A DNA stretch of 64,000 nucleotides from Lutjanus erythropterus (taxonomy: Eukaryota > Chordata > Actinopteri > Lutjaniformes > Lutjanidae). Every line of letters starts with the position of its first letter. Position 1 is the stretch's first letter. Shown in pieces: positions 36,631 to 48,719 of this stretch. The stretch is from assembly GCA_020091685.1 (NCBI GenBank), contig CM034605.1, forward strand, positions 8,169,019-8,233,018, in the 5' to 3' direction. The position numbers and the translations under genes are program-made. The notes under the pieces were generated by a model. It was given only the letters and a program-made list of their open reading frames with translations. It searched no databases and had not been told where the DNA came from.

Positions 36631-36829
36631 GTTCTATTACCACTGAAAGCTGGAATAAATTTTCCGACTCCACTTACAGTGTTCAAGCCTCTAACCTGCT
36701 GTGTTCCCATCCACGCTGAACATCGCCACCACAGCGCGTGAACAAGCCCCTCTCCATGTCACTTTACCGCCGTAAAGTGACATAAAGTAAAGTGGAGGAG
36801 GGGGAAAATATTATATGAAAATCAATTTT

Positions 36830-37920
36830 TTTCTAATTAACTTTGTAAATTTCCCGCTGAGCTATCAGACGTGGGGGCCTCGCGTGTCGTGCCGAGTCCT
36901 ATAATGAAATCAATTTGGTTCAAATTGTTTCAGGTGACTTTTAATGAGTATCTAATATCCGCCTGAGGAAGGAAGGTCAGGATATCTGTTTGTTATTTGT
37001 GTTTTTGTTTTTGTTTTTTTTTCCCAGTGATGGATCACCCGCAGGAGAAATATGGATGGTTCCGCCCTAGAGGACCGGGCAGTGCTCCAAAACAAACAGC
37101 CTGAATGTAAATCCTCGTTTTTTAGTGGGGAGCCTCTTTAACTGCACCACGGGTGTGACCTAGTTTGACAACTTGCTTTTTATAGTATATTTACTATTTG
37201 TTAATTCCTTGATGTTTCTTTATTGGAATACTACACCTGTGTTTCAGCAGCGCCAAACCGAATCAAGGTGGAATATGGCTTAATAACAGAGAAGGGGGGC
37301 TTATTGTGGTTTTGCTTTAAATGGAGCTTTCGCATTCATAATTTACTCTGCTCCCTCTCCTTCGATGGCCAGCCTCCCAGCCTGAGGAGCTCGTTAAGCT
37401 TTGCCTTACAGGGAAGACTAATGGATGGCAGAGAAAGCCCCCTCAGGACCCTTTAGCATCGTTTCTGTTGGTCTGCTCGCTTAGTATTCACTTATGTATT
37501 TTCACCCTACTCTGAGCACAATATCATGAATAACCATTGCTAATTCATAAACACACTTGGCGATACGGGACCTCGTTCATAATTATCCGAGCCGGAGAAA
37601 CGCAGTTCCTCTCCAATACCATTCCATTAGCAAAGGTGGTGATTTCCTTGAATAAAGGGGGGAATCTAGCCTGCATATTTAATACCAGCATCTCGCCTCG
37701 GCTCCGGGAGACGAGGGAAGCAAAAGGGCAGCATATTTACTCAAATAGCCTGTTCTCTCTCTTTGGGGCAGATGGAGTTATTGTTATTTTCCTCCCTCCT
37801 GCCCCTTTTTTCTCTCTTTCATTTGGTTGTGTAACAGCATCTCTCCATGGGGTTCTGCGGGCTGGGGAAGTTTGAGACGAGCACATTCCTCTCGTTCCAC
37901 CATGGCCCTTAGATGAAATG
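36830..37920. promoter_or_regulatory. Candidate intronic regulatory cluster
   Basis: About 1.1 kb of mostly repeat-free sequence. It includes ATCAATTTGGTTCAAATTG, an E-box CAGGTG at 36931-36936, a T-rich interruption near 37000-37024, and further complex blocks at 37210-37460 and 37500-37900. This is one of the longest such stretches in intron 1. Enhancer function is inferred from texture only. Confidence 0.35.
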
Positions 37921-38409
37921 GGGTTTTTCAGCTGTCCCAGGGTCGCGGCAGGCAGGAAAGCACACAGGACTGAGAGACAAGAAAAGACTGGGAATGTAGC
38001 GAGCAAGGCTCTCACATCAGTAACAGATTCTATGAAAATAGGCAAGCAGCGCTGCGAGAGGTGCCTTCACTATTTCCTGAAAGCATTTAATTTGCATTGG
38101 TTTCAAAGCGATAGTTGTAGAGCCACACAGTTGTACCTAGAGGCTTTTCAATGGATTTTCCACCCAGTGAGAAACTTTTTTTTAAAGGGGAGACACTGCT
38201 GGTTTTGTAGCAAAGTTTGTCAGATAATATAAAAACACACGCTCAGCACATGAAAAACCTGTGAAGGTGTTAGAGGAGGAGAGAATGAGGAATTTTGATC
38301 TCTGACCAGACTTGAAAAACACGACAAAATGTCCTCGGGATAAAAAGCTTTTTGCTCTAACAGGAACTTGTGTGTATTTATCAAGTCCACTCCTCGTCAT
38401 ACACAAAAT

Positions 38410-38835
38410 AAAGGTACTAACTACACCCACAAAGGGTTCTTTGGCTTGTTCCTTTTGGAACCTTTTATTAAAGGTTCTATTTCAGAGAGTTCTATCTAGA
38501 GCCCAACATAAAGAACCATGTGTGAATGGATCCTCCCAGAACCCTCTCTGGAGGTTCTGTCCTGAGCCTTTCCACCCTGTAGGACTGAGAATCCCTTTAC
38601 ATCCCAAAGGTTTTATCTAGAATCTACACAGGGGCTTCTTATTGTTCAAGGGTTTTATCTAGAACCCATTCAGTTCTTCAAAGGTTCAAGAACTCTCTGA
38701 AAAAGGGTTTTAATGGAATGCTTAGTCTTATAAAGAATTTTTAACCAGGGTTCTTCAGAAGCAAATGTTTCAGGGTAGAACCTCAGCCCTTCAAGACAAA
38801 CCTTTCTGGAACCCATATTTTTTATAGTGTGCAGT
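38410..38835 (+). repeat. AGAACC/GGTTCT-rich interspersed repeat, intron 1 copy
   Basis: It starts near AAAGGGTTCTTTGGCTTGTTCC and is filled with AGAACC and GGTTCT in alternation: CCAAAGGTTTTATCTAGAA, GGGTTTTATCTAGAACCC, AGAACCCTCTCTGGAGGTTCT. The same words and order occur at 49750-50345 in intron 2, including the TTTGGCTTG(T/T)CC start. This copy has no perfect tandem array. Confidence 0.7.
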
Positions 38836-40119
38836 GAAAAGCTGAATGAATCCAGTCTTGGGAAACTGCATCCTTGCAACAGATTTGACAATTTGACAAA
38901 TTTGTGGTCTGTGTCCCTCCACACGTGTTCCCTCGACCGTTTGCAGACGATTGCATTTTATTTGTTTTCATTTTCTAATGGCGTGTCGCCGGCATGTCAG
39001 CCACATCTCTTGTTTTGTCATTGAGGTTTTCTCCTCTTTTTTTTTTTTCCTTTCTGTCCCCGCCGCATCCTCAGCTCTCAGTCTTGGCGAAGGAAAAGGG
39101 CTCCAGTGACCCTGCGACCCCAATCTCACTTGAGACAGATGAAGCAGCCTCGCTCCTTCTCCTCCCTCCCTCCTCCCCTCCCTTCTTCTCTTCCATCCCC
39201 CCTCCGCCCCTCCCTTAATGACGTCTTTGTGTCGGCCGTGACGAACCGAACGCTCGGCAACTTTTCCTCATGCACAGGGGACTGGGGCTGGAAGGGGTGG
39301 GTGTGTTTCTGAGTGCCCCGGTGTGTGTGTCTGTGTTTGTGTGTGGTGTAAATATTGGTGTCAAACGCAGAGGGCATGCCGATCACCGGCTCCGAGGACA
39401 ACGCAGGAGAGGGAGCAATTATGTGCATTGCGCCAAACACAAAAGCACACCGGTCGGCTGCATAACAACAGTCTCTTATCTGTCTTCTCTCTGTCTGCCT
39501 TTCTTTCTAACTTGCACCGTCGTCATCAAACATACACACTCGATGTACGTATACGTCTGTGGCTGTCAATACCCACACCTCTCCCTCCTCAGATAATTTC
39601 ATGCCTCTCTTTGCTAGCCAGCCTTCATGCCTAGCTGCCTGTGCCATCCAGGCATATTGGGCTGAGGAAAGGCAATTTGGCTCTACCCAGCTCCCCGCGG
39701 ACCAGTGCTACTCTTCACACTGTCATTCGTTATGAGACTTTTTACTAACAAGGCGCGCGTGCTGAGATGCAGGATGAGATTGTGTTTCAAGACATAATTC
39801 ACTGAATTTGGTCCTCTTAGCGATGCAGCACTCGCATGGGAATTCACCATGCACACAGCTCAGCTACTTCACCACACGCTTACACAATACACTCTGGGGT
39901 CTTTTTTTAAGGCTAAATTGATAGGAAAGATCTGTCAAGGCTAAGCATTTAGCATTTGGTTAACTTGCTCGAATCCTGGCAGTGAAATGAAGTGATGAAC
40001 CGATACTAAAGAGCGATCTATTCCTCATGGAGGCCAGGCAGGGAGGAGTTAACAGCGCGCTGCTCCTCTCCTCTCCGCTTGATGACATCAGTATTGTCTC
40101 TGCATCCATGAAATTAATT
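38836..40119. other. Intron 1 unique sequence
   Basis: Pyrimidine-rich at 39140-39215, with GT-rich sequence near 39320-39345. No exon recognised; overlapping frames lack domains. Confidence 0.35.
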
Positions 40120-40520
40120 TTTCTAATCTTAGTCAGCAGGAGCGGGGGAATTTGCACACATTAATATGGAACTCGATCTGTACTCGCCCACTGCTGCAGT
40201 CTCTCTTCTCCTGTTCCTCTCTCCCCCTCTCCTCCTCTCCCATCTTTTCTCTTTCCACCCTTTCTGTTCTTTTTTTTTTGCTGCTTGAAACATTAGGCCC
40301 AAATGCGCAGGGTTTCGAGCCTGAAATGCGGAGCTTTGTTCTGGAGGCCGAGGCATCGCCGGGCCCCGCAGTGTAATAGGAATTGGAGAGTGCTCTGCTG
40401 CATGGTATAAATAAATAACATAAAAGACAAGGCTGATTGTCCCAGCAGACCAGCCGGCTCTGGCTGCAGCATGTTGATTCTCCTGAGACGGACGCGGCAC
40501 AGAGGATAAAGGGGATCCGT
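40120..40520. promoter_or_regulatory. Candidate intronic regulatory block
   Basis: AT-rich homeodomain-like sequence (AAATTAATTTTTCTAATC at 40110-40127; CACATTAATATGG near 40157), a CT-rich middle, then complex GC-mixed sequence (CCCAAATGCGCAGGGTTTCG near 40298). Inference only. Confidence 0.3.
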
Positions 40521-40937
40521 TGACAATAATTATCCTTATTTGTTTCTCCTACACAAATACACACAGGCTAAAATGGTTTCATTACACAGGTATAAAAGCC
40601 TGCATTATATAGTAGTCCTTCCAAGGAAAAGAGAAGATAATCAATAGCAAAAAGGCATCTTGGGGCTAATTTTCATACACAGTCAGGTTTGATGCGTCTT
40701 TCTAAGGTGATATTCAGAACAGTTTACACCATGTGAGTGCCAAATAGGTCTTTGCACGTAATAGTTGGAAAATATGAATCCTGCTATTTTTGTACATCAT
40801 ACTGAAGACTCTGGAGTATCCAAGTAGCTAAGTAAATTGAGCTTTAAAGCAAAACTTGCTGTGGCAGCTAGATCATTGGACCTGCAATGTTTTTTAGGAA
40901 CTGTTACTTATCCAACAGGAAAAACGTTTTTTTTTTT

Positions 40938-41477
40938 CTAGAACAGGGTTCCCCAGACCTTATCCCATCAGGGCCAGCATTGAAACTTAGTGGTGGGCCA
41001 CGAGCCAAAAGCAAACACCTATTGCAAGGGTTCCCAAACTTTTTCATGTCAGTTTGAGAGGGATTTCTCTTATAGAATCCCCTCTGTGTTTTTTGTTAAA
41101 GATAAGAAAATCCTTCATAGTCAAATCAATAGGATCACTATAAATTACAATCAGTCAAAATGGCCAGCACCCTGTTTCTTTCCTTGTTGTTCCACTTTCC
41201 CAAATATGGGATAAAAGTTCCGATATTGTATTCCTAATTGTATTATATTGTAAAGATGCGCAACAGTATGAGGACTGTGTTCCTGTGCAAAGTGTCACTG
41301 TTCCCGCCGTGTTCAGATTATGAGAAATAATATTTTAAGAGCATTTTTTAAACCTTTAAAAAAAACAATCATTAGCAGGAATTTACATTATGATTTTTCA
41401 GTTTTGTTTTCTCTTGCTAGAACCTTATGGTGGGCCAACTGTGGCCAATGGGCCCCACTTTGGACAGCCGTGTTCCA
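40938..41477. repeat. Interspersed repeat with inverted 'GGTTCCCCA...' ends
   Basis: The left end CTAGAACAGGGTTCCCCAGA and the reverse complement of the right end TGGACAGCCGTGTTCCAG are similar. GGTGGGCCA occurs near both ends (about 40993 and 41431). The inside is AT-rich. No coding frame. Confidence 0.5.
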
Positions 41478-41794
41478 GACTGCATTAAAAACACCAAGTG
41501 ATGTAAGCGATCATAATAGTTCCCTGGATTGCTCTTTCGAGATTCAAACTATTTCTGAGGTCACCGTAGCTTAATAAAACAGCTTGAAACCCACAAAGAA
41601 CATATGAAAGAACATCTTTCATTACAGTTTCAGTTGTATGAAAAACACTGTGCTGTTTAGGTCGAAAAAAAAAAAAAGATTTAAGTGGAAACACTACAGC
41701 TCCGAAGGCCAGTATCTTTAGAGTAGCAAACAAATATCTCACTGTATTGTTACTGCACCTGCTAAATGGGTGAGCCTGTCTCTGTTGCTGTTTC

Positions 41795-41832
<38 letters not shown>

Positions 41833-43930
41833 GTGTGTGTGTGTGTGGATAGTAAATAACTGAAATGAAGGGCTGATACAGACAGCTGATGATTTGGTCA
41901 TCTAGTGTGAAGGACAAGGGTAGCAATAGCCACAGGGACACAGTGTTTAAGTGAGTGTGTGTGTGTAAGCGTGTCTGCTCTGTTCGAACACGTTCATTCA
42001 CCACGGCTGATAAATCAGAAGATTTTTTTAAAAAATAATTCCCTGCATTCAAAATGAAATTGGAATAATAACCATTTACCAATTTTGTTTTATGTTTGTT
42101 TGATCCCAGTGTGTGTCTCATAATCCACATATCCGAGCCTTTTGTGTCGAGCATTTTGTCTCTTTCTGATTAACAACTTAGCACATTAAAGCGAGGAGTA
42201 AAATCATTTTTGCAACATAAAAATGTTGAGCTCAGAAAAGCAATTTAGCAGGTTTCACCCCACAGTAATTTCACCCATGTTCTGTTTTAATGGCTTTGTT
42301 TTGCGGGAAAAAAAAAAGCTCACGAGAGTCAGAACGCTGGAGAGGAGTTCATAAATTGAATTTTAAATTTAGCAGTTGAATTACTATTGTCTCCCATGCC
42401 TCCTCCCCCTCCTCCATTGAATGGCATGCCCAGATGAACAAAAGTGAAAAACACATTTGAAGAAAATAAAAAACAATTTCTGTATATTCCCTCTAGTTTT
42501 TTATCTGCTGTCCCTCCTGGCACAAACACGATTCACTTCGTGTCATATTCATAATTTTTTTCCTAAGTACAGCCATTTCTCTGAGGGAAGAGAAAAAAAA
42601 TAATGTTTCAATTTGTCAAGAATTGTTGTCGTTTTTTTTGTGCCTGGTGGTGTGAGGGAAATAGTGGGCATATCTTGAGGAAAAGGCAGCAGTGGGCTGA
42701 AATCTCATTTAGTGGAACTTGTCATGAGAGCAGATATGACTCTCCGTTTGGGGAGGCGGAGAATACTCATTCTTTTTGCCTCCGCGGACAGGTGTGGATA
42801 ATGTCATGTGTGGACCAGTGTATCAGATAGCTCTACATCATTTTATTGTGGCTGTTTTTATTTAAGAATTGCCACACATGAGTGTGTGTGAGAGAGATCA
42901 ACACTGAGAGCCAGAGCAAGATTCAGCTAATACACATTTCTGTGCATGTGCGTTTAATCGAGCATCCACTTCTCTGCTCCCAAAACTCTGAAGTTGTTTT
43001 CGGTGTCCAGTGCCTTTCTAAGTGCAGCAGTTAATGTTTTTTTTTTTTCTTTTGCGCAAGCATGTGTGTGTGCACACTTGGCAGCTGTATGAGGGGATTT
43101 ACTTGTGTTGTGCTCAGCATTTTTGGCAAACGGAGGACCTCTTGAGATGGATTGGTGAACTGGATGGAGCCGGGGAGGGGGTGTGTGTCCCATATCACGG
43201 GTGGCACAGTGCCCTGGATTTTCAGAAACTGGAGAGCACCGCCCTTTTGCTGCAGATATTGCTTCGTGGACTCGTATGTGTGTGTGTTTGTGTGTCTGGC
43301 TTGTGTGTGAGTGTACAAACATTTAAGCAGGTCATGTGTTGCCCTCTGCTCGTGAAAACACCATTACAGCTACATTGGAAACATATGACCAGTCAGTTTT
43401 AGCACATCAGAATACTCAAAAACAAGCCTCTCCTTTGATATTCAGGTGGTTTAACTGTCTATATTGCTCAGTTTAGACCCACTTAAGGACTCAATCTATT
43501 TTAGTTGCATTCTGCATTAAGTTATTAGATCACTCTTGTTCCTGTTCAGTCAGGCTCTTCATCACCTTACAGAGCAGAGACAAATGATATGATGATTCAA
43601 GGTTTTCTTTCCAAAAAGATCTGATCTGGGACACATTTTGCTTCTTGAACTTGAAATTCATCCATCACCATTTCAAAAATACAAATGATTTTTCTATCAA
43701 AAACATTTAAAACAGGGTTTACTCCACAATGTGCTCATAACTTTAATTATTCCCTAATGTGCTTTACTCTAATGTTGGCAATCATTTTGTCAGATGAGAT
43801 GTCAGATTTGTCTGCTGGTTAAATGTTTCATTTTAGATCAGTGCTGCCGGTACATTTTGTGGCTTAAGACTCTACAAAGCAGGGAATTATTCATTTATTA
43901 GTTGTTTCATACATAAAGGAGGGTGAAGTA
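41478..43930. other. Intron 1, mixed sequence and (GT)n
   Basis: (GT)n at 41798-41847 with one AG interruption; T- and A-runs near 41666, 42022, 42306 and 43037. Complex repeat-poor blocks at 42330-42440 and 42660-42830 may be regulatory. No exon recognised. Confidence 0.4.
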
Positions 43931-44998
43931 AAGCAACGAATATTTGATTCATCGATTAGTCTGCAATGGTTATTAGCAAATCCCCAATAATTGATTGATT
44001 GTTTCAGTCATTTTTCAAGAAAAAATATATCTATATAAAAAGAGAATAAGAACAATAAAAAGTTTGAACATTGTACAAAAGAGGTTGGGAGCCAACAAAG
44101 GTTTATCATGATATGCTCCCTATATAAATAGTCATACCTAAAAGTGACTAAGTAGTCAAATCAATTAAAAGATGAACAAATTATATCGAACAAGTTATGA
44201 TATATGACAGTGAAATCAAAGGAATATTGTAAATCTTTGCTAATTAAAGACCTTTTCAGATGTTTTTGAATGTTTGTTTCTGAATAATGATAATGTAGAT
44301 GTTGACTGTAGTGATGTAGCTGTTCCAAAGAGCTGGTATTGACTTATGTTGCTTCCAGCTTCTTAAATGTAAGGTTCTGTTGCTTTTCTTTGTCGTTTGT
44401 GACAATAAATGAAGAGTGTTTGGGTTTTGCACTGCTGGTTGGACAACAGAAACAATTTGAAGATGCCAGTTTGGGCTCTGGGGAAATGTGATGAACATTT
44501 TTCACAATTTTATAGTGTTGCCAAATATCAATATTGAATCAGAAATTGATCTCAAAGATTCAGTAATCAAAATCAAAGGCAGATTTGGTGATTCTCCCAG
44601 TATTTATTTATCTCTCCACCTCCACCTACTTGTGGCGTCTGGCGTTGGTCTGGAGAAAGAAACAACACTTGTCAAAAAAGTCACAGCGTATATTACCTGC
44701 CATTATATCACACTGGATACCATATAGATTGTCATAAAGAAGAATTTGGAAATGTAAATTGGTTGTCAGGCCATAAGACCAATGATCTGTAGGTCTTTAC
44801 AAATTAAGGCTTGATAGTCAAGTCAAAAAACAATGGAAAAAAAATCTAATTGAACTGTGACCTCAAAATCAAGGTCAAACTGAATTGTGGACTTAGAGAA
44901 TCATGACACCCCTCTTTTATAGACTAAATTAATTGATTAATCATGAAAATATCGGCACATTAATCAACAGTGGAAATTATCATTAGTTGTAGCCCTAA
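43931..44998 (-). mobile_element. 'GGGCTGCAAC' element (minus), interrupted by another repeat
   Basis: The left part (AGCAACGAATATTTGATTC...GTTTCAGTCATTTTTCAAG, 43931-44020) is the reverse complement of the family's 3' end. The right part (TTTTATAGACTAAATTAATTG...ATTATCATTAGTTGTAGCCCT, 44915-44998) is the reverse complement of its 5' end. Between them lies about 0.9 kb, including the GACACCCCT-ended element. This fits a nested insertion into an older copy. Confidence 0.6.
44516..44914 (+). mobile_element. 'GTGACACCCCT'-ended element, copy 1 (nested)
   Basis: Its right end reads GAATCATGACACCCCT, preceded by CCAATGATCTGTAGGTCT and ATCTAATTGAACTGTG. The same end and preceding words (CCAATGATCTGTTGACCT; GAACCGTGACACCCCT) occur at 62994. 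The left end is poorly preserved. Confidence 0.5.
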
Positions 44999-45000
44999 AG

Positions 45001-46015
45001 TAAACAGTGCAGCACATGACCAGCACTACAAACACACACATACAAAAAGGCTTTTTTTCTCTCTTTCTTTGGATTCGACTCTTCCTTGTGAAATCCTGGT
45101 GATGCAGACCTTTGCAGGATAACCCCCTCTGCTCACACACACCCACACACACCTCCATGCTGTGAAACAACTTTTAAACACCCAAGAGTACTCATTCCTC
45201 TCTCTCTGGCTTTCTTTCTCCATCTCTCTTACTACCCAAACACACTTTTTTTTTTTCCCTCTCCTCTCTCCTCTCTTTCTCCTCCGCACTCTGCGAAATA
45301 GTCCAAACTACTCCACGCACATGCCTCAGTAGACAAAACCACTTTAAAGCTCGAGCGCCGTAACCGTCCGCACGTAACCTGCTGAATAAAGTGCTCCCAT
45401 CCCCTGACATGTCTTCTTGATATTAGCCTGGCAATATGAGGCAGCGGCAATTTCTCCTCTGCACTAGACAAGGTGATATTGAGTTGGGGAGAAGAGAGGG
45501 AACTGAGGAGGGAGCTGGTGGTGGTGGAGGGGGGGAGGAGGAGGAGGGGGCGGGGTGGGGTGGTTAGTCGGAGATGAGAGAGGAGAAGTGAAAGTGTGTG
45601 TGTAAGAAACAGCAGGAACAAAATGTCATAAATCACACATGATCCTACACGGTGGAGACAAAAGGGAGAAAGCATGAGAGGAGAGCGGGAAGATAGAAGA
45701 AGTCCACATTATCTGCCCGGCAGACAGACAAACACGCCGCTACGGGTGACGGATTAGCATTAGCCCAACGCACTGTACCGGAATTTTCCAATGGCTCACT
45801 GAGACCCCAAACAACCTCCAAAAAGGCTCTGAAATACTTACAATGGAATAAATCACCCTTGACACCTTCTCTTTCTCCTCTTTGATTTTGTTTTGTGTTC
45901 ATATAAGAACCTGGCTCCCAAGGTGTGGCTTTGGAGAGCAGGTGCTTTGACTGCTTGACTGCCCTGAAGCCCCTCCTGGGATTCAAACTCGCAAACTTGA
46001 AATGCCTCTTAACCA
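45001..46015. other. Intron 1 with a G-rich tract
   Basis: A T-run lies at 45247-45256. A + strand G-rich tract (45515-45562) with runs of 7, 5, 4 and 4 Gs satisfies a G-quadruplex pattern. The opposite-strand frames (45232-45675) translate its C-rich complement. A weak tRNA-like B-box remnant lies near 45978. Confidence 0.45.
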
Positions 46016-46135
46016 GAGGCGGGTACAGTACAGATACTTACGTAAAAAAAAAAGACTTACAATAAAGTAGAAGTACTGAATCAGTTTCTTTACCCAAGTA
46101 AAAGTGAGAAAGTACAGGCTCTGAAAAGTGTTTTT
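46016..46135. repeat. 'AGAGGYGGGTA' repeat fragment
   Basis: It starts AGAGGCGGGTACAGTACAG and contains AAGTAGAAGTACTGAATCAG and CCCAAGTAAAAGTGAG, typical of a fish dispersed repeat. A related fragment lies at 51545-51605 (AGTACTTCTATCC..ATCACTGCCTCTG). Confidence 0.5.
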
Positions 46136-46185
46136 TTGTTGTGTTGTGTCTGTTGTGCATGATATCATCTTTTCAATATGTTATG

Positions 46186-46485
46186 TAGAGTTGCACCTAA
46201 CGATTACTTTTGTAGTTGATTAATTGGTCAATTATTTTCTTGATTAGTAATGAATAGTTGTTAGGTGTATAAAATGTCAGAAAATGTATTTTTTTTTCCC
46301 TTAATGCAAAGATATTCAGTCTACCTGAAGTTGTAAACAAATCAAAAATATTCACATTAAAGAAGCTGGAAACAGAAAATTTTGACTTTTTTTCTCAAAA
46401 AAATTACTCACACCAATTAATTATCAAAACAGTTTGTAATAAATTTAATAATTGATGATTCATCAGTTGATTTTTGCAGTTCTAG
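46186..46485 (+). mobile_element. 'GGGCTGCAAC' MITE-like element, copy 2
   Basis: It runs from TAGAGTTGCACCTAACGATTA to TTGATTTTTGCAGTTCTA, with TAGGTGTATAAAATGTCAG and TTCACATTAAAGAAGCTGG inside, in the same order as the 20046 and 56626 copies. It is more diverged at its start. Confidence 0.75.
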
Positions 46486-46945
46486 TGTTACTTGGCCTCA
46501 TGCATGAATCATTTGTATGAACAGATTCGTTCTTTGTGGCGTGCATCAATACTTCCTGTTTGTTTTGATCAAACGTAAATTAAGATCAAAATTTAAGGGT
46601 GCCGGAGACCACGTGTGAGCCACAAAAGCCAAGTCGCATTTTATCCTGTGAAATGTTATGAGGAAAAGGTAGTTTAGCGCTACTTAATGAAAATACAGAA
46701 GATAAATATTAAAACAATTTATTCAGTTAATAATTTTTAAATGTTTAGTCTCGAAGATGATTAGGTTAAGTATACAGATTCTCCAAAACTGTTCTCCAAA
46801 ACCTGTGTGCTGTTCTGGAGCCTGAATTTTAGATCAGGGACAAAACAATTTAATCCACCTCATCTGAAAGTCCTCACCTCTCAGTTTCCTGGCCTTCCAA
46901 AGAGAGACGGATGACAGGTCTGACATATCCCAGTCCACTGATGAC

Positions 46946-47290
46946 TAAGGGTGTGAAAAAATATTGATCCACCTGTGTATTGTAATATTAGGTTTTGTGA
47001 TACTGTATCAGTTTTCAAAATTATTGTATGATGTTATCATGATATATGCAAAACTTTGTGGCTGTGGTTCATTTTGTGTTGTGTTTAAACCCTTCTCGCA
47101 AGATATCAATGTTATCTCTCTTAACTGTTCTGAATGCATAAACTTTTTTAACTCAGATTTTATGCTTATGATGGAGTGTTCTTTACCCAGTGACAGTTTT
47201 CCTAAAATTTCATTTCAAAAAGTAACCTTGAATCGTAACCCCTGTATTGTGATACATATCGTATTGCCAGATTCTTGCCAACACAGCCCT
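46946..47290 (+). mobile_element. 'GGGTGTGAAAAAATATTGATCC' interspersed repeat
   Basis: It starts AAGGGTGTGAAAAAATATTG and ends CGTATTGCCAGATTCTTGCCAACACAGCCCTG, a recognisable teleost dispersed repeat. The open + frame (46964-47371) has no recognisable domain. Confidence 0.5.
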
Positions 47291-48089
47291 GCTGTTACCC
47301 AGTATTCAGACTTGAGTACTCTCAAACGGACGTGTACACAGACGGATGTGGACACCACTGACATATCGTGAGCTTCCCAAACTTATCTAATTAACACCAC
47401 AGTTCATTCAGTTTACATGTTGCTGCTCAGCAGACCCAGTTAAATCCTCTGTATTAATATGTGCATAAAAGCACCATCTCTGCATCTGTTGCCTTTCTTC
47501 AAAAGGTAAAACCAATCTATTAAATAAACATCCAAATAATATGCGATACACAGATTCTTGAACACAGGGGCCCTCTGGGCATCGCGAGGGCACAATCTGG
47601 CTGCACCTGCTGCCCTTCCGACAGAGAAACCTCTGTAATGATGTCCAATGCGCTCTTCCACGTCTGTTAAAAGTTTTTCCTTTCGTGGTTTTTCCTCTGT
47701 GAAATTCTTTTTTTTCGGAGTTTAACGTTACATGTCAAATGTCAGTGGCTTGTTGCTTTGTGTTTGCACGCAGCACTTAGCTGAAGTCTGCTGCCCCTAT
47801 ATGGATTTATTGGGGTGCCTCTATATGCTAATTGAAAATTTCCTGGCACCTGCATCCAATTTAAGATCAAACACAATTCATCAACATACTCAGGTGGGTG
47901 AGAACAGACTCGGCTGTCAGTGCATGTTTCATGAATCCCACAAAGGATTTTTGTATTTTCCTCTTATTGCTTTGTTTAAGAACAAACATAAGAGAAAAGT
48001 AAGAAACATTTGTGCATGAGGCACGCATGCCCATTGTCCCTTCTATTTAGGCTGGAATTGTACTTAATCTCGGAAAAGCGGCATGCAGT
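47291..48089. other. Intron 1, 3' part
   Basis: Unique sequence. The minus-strand frames at 47408-47661 look weakly protein-like but match nothing I recognise. No exon called. Confidence 0.35.
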
Positions 48090-48650
48090 GACAAAATAAA
48101 AATGCAATGCAAAGTTCGGCTCTCCATCAGACTCCCTCACCTGTTCTCTTATTTTCATTCAGAAATGCATTAACTCAAATTCAGTATTTCTGCCAGTTTG
48201 CTGTAGGCAACAACATAGCCAGCGAGAGGAGAGAGTGCTGTACGGTGATTATTGGCACTGCTGGGCTGTGGTTGTGGGAACAAGGCCATAGAGTTTTTAT
48301 TGCTATGGCTTCCCATCGCTTTAAACAACATTTACAACACTTTCAAAACCCTTTCAGACATTAAAACAAAGATACAAGCTTTAGGTTTTAATTAAATCAT
48401 TTCATTTTGGCCCTCCTCCAGCAAAGTTTGCTCCTGATAGCTGCGCAATAAACATCTTTGCTTACTTAATTCCATTTGTAGTTCATTTATGACCTGTAGA
48501 CATTAATTTAAGGCTTCCACTCACTGTGCAATTATAAAATAAATCAATGGTGGCTGTGGTTTGGAGTGTGTGCACTAAGTGGACTTCTGTCAGGGCTTCC
48601 AACTTGGCAGATGGTGGATGCCTCTCAGCCAATCACAATGCACCCTTGTG
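48090..48650. promoter_or_regulatory. Candidate regulatory block just upstream of exon 2
   Basis: Repeat-poor sequence over about 560 bp, including AATGCAATGCAAAG near 48100, TCAATGGTGGCTGTGG near 48543 and CAGCCAATCACAATG near 48627. It could be an enhancer or splicing-regulatory flank of exon 2. Conservation was not tested. Confidence 0.3.
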
Positions 48651-48719
48651 AATGAATGTGAAATATAAGCCAAGAAAGAAATGCTGATGACATATTAATC
48701 CCTCTTTTTCCCTCCACAG

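Larger units (their letters stand above)
18776..48719 (+). other. arid1b: arid1b intron 1 (29,944 bp)
   Basis: Bounded by the consensus donor CAG|GTAAGT and the acceptor CCTCTTTTTCCCTCCACAG|G. Branch-point-like CTGAT (A at 48687) and TTAAT (A at 48698) lie 33 and 22 nt before exon 2. Both neighbouring exons break at codon boundaries (phase 0), so the joined frame reads ...GRTQ-VSSMD..., the equivalent of GRSQ-GSPMD in mammalian ARID1B. A very long first intron is usual for this gene. No other exon was recognised inside. Confidence 0.9.

Noticed and set aside
45940..46010. tRNA-like remnant (minus strand: TGGTTAAGAGG and GAGTTTGAATCCC, A- and B-box-like)
   Set aside because: The boxes are only about 17 nt apart and no cloverleaf can be formed. 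It is at best a decayed SINE piece.
47408..47661. Minus-strand frames with protein-like look near 47.5 kb
   Set aside because: Two overlapping short frames in different phases; no recognised family. They may be a decayed retroelement piece but this cannot be shown.
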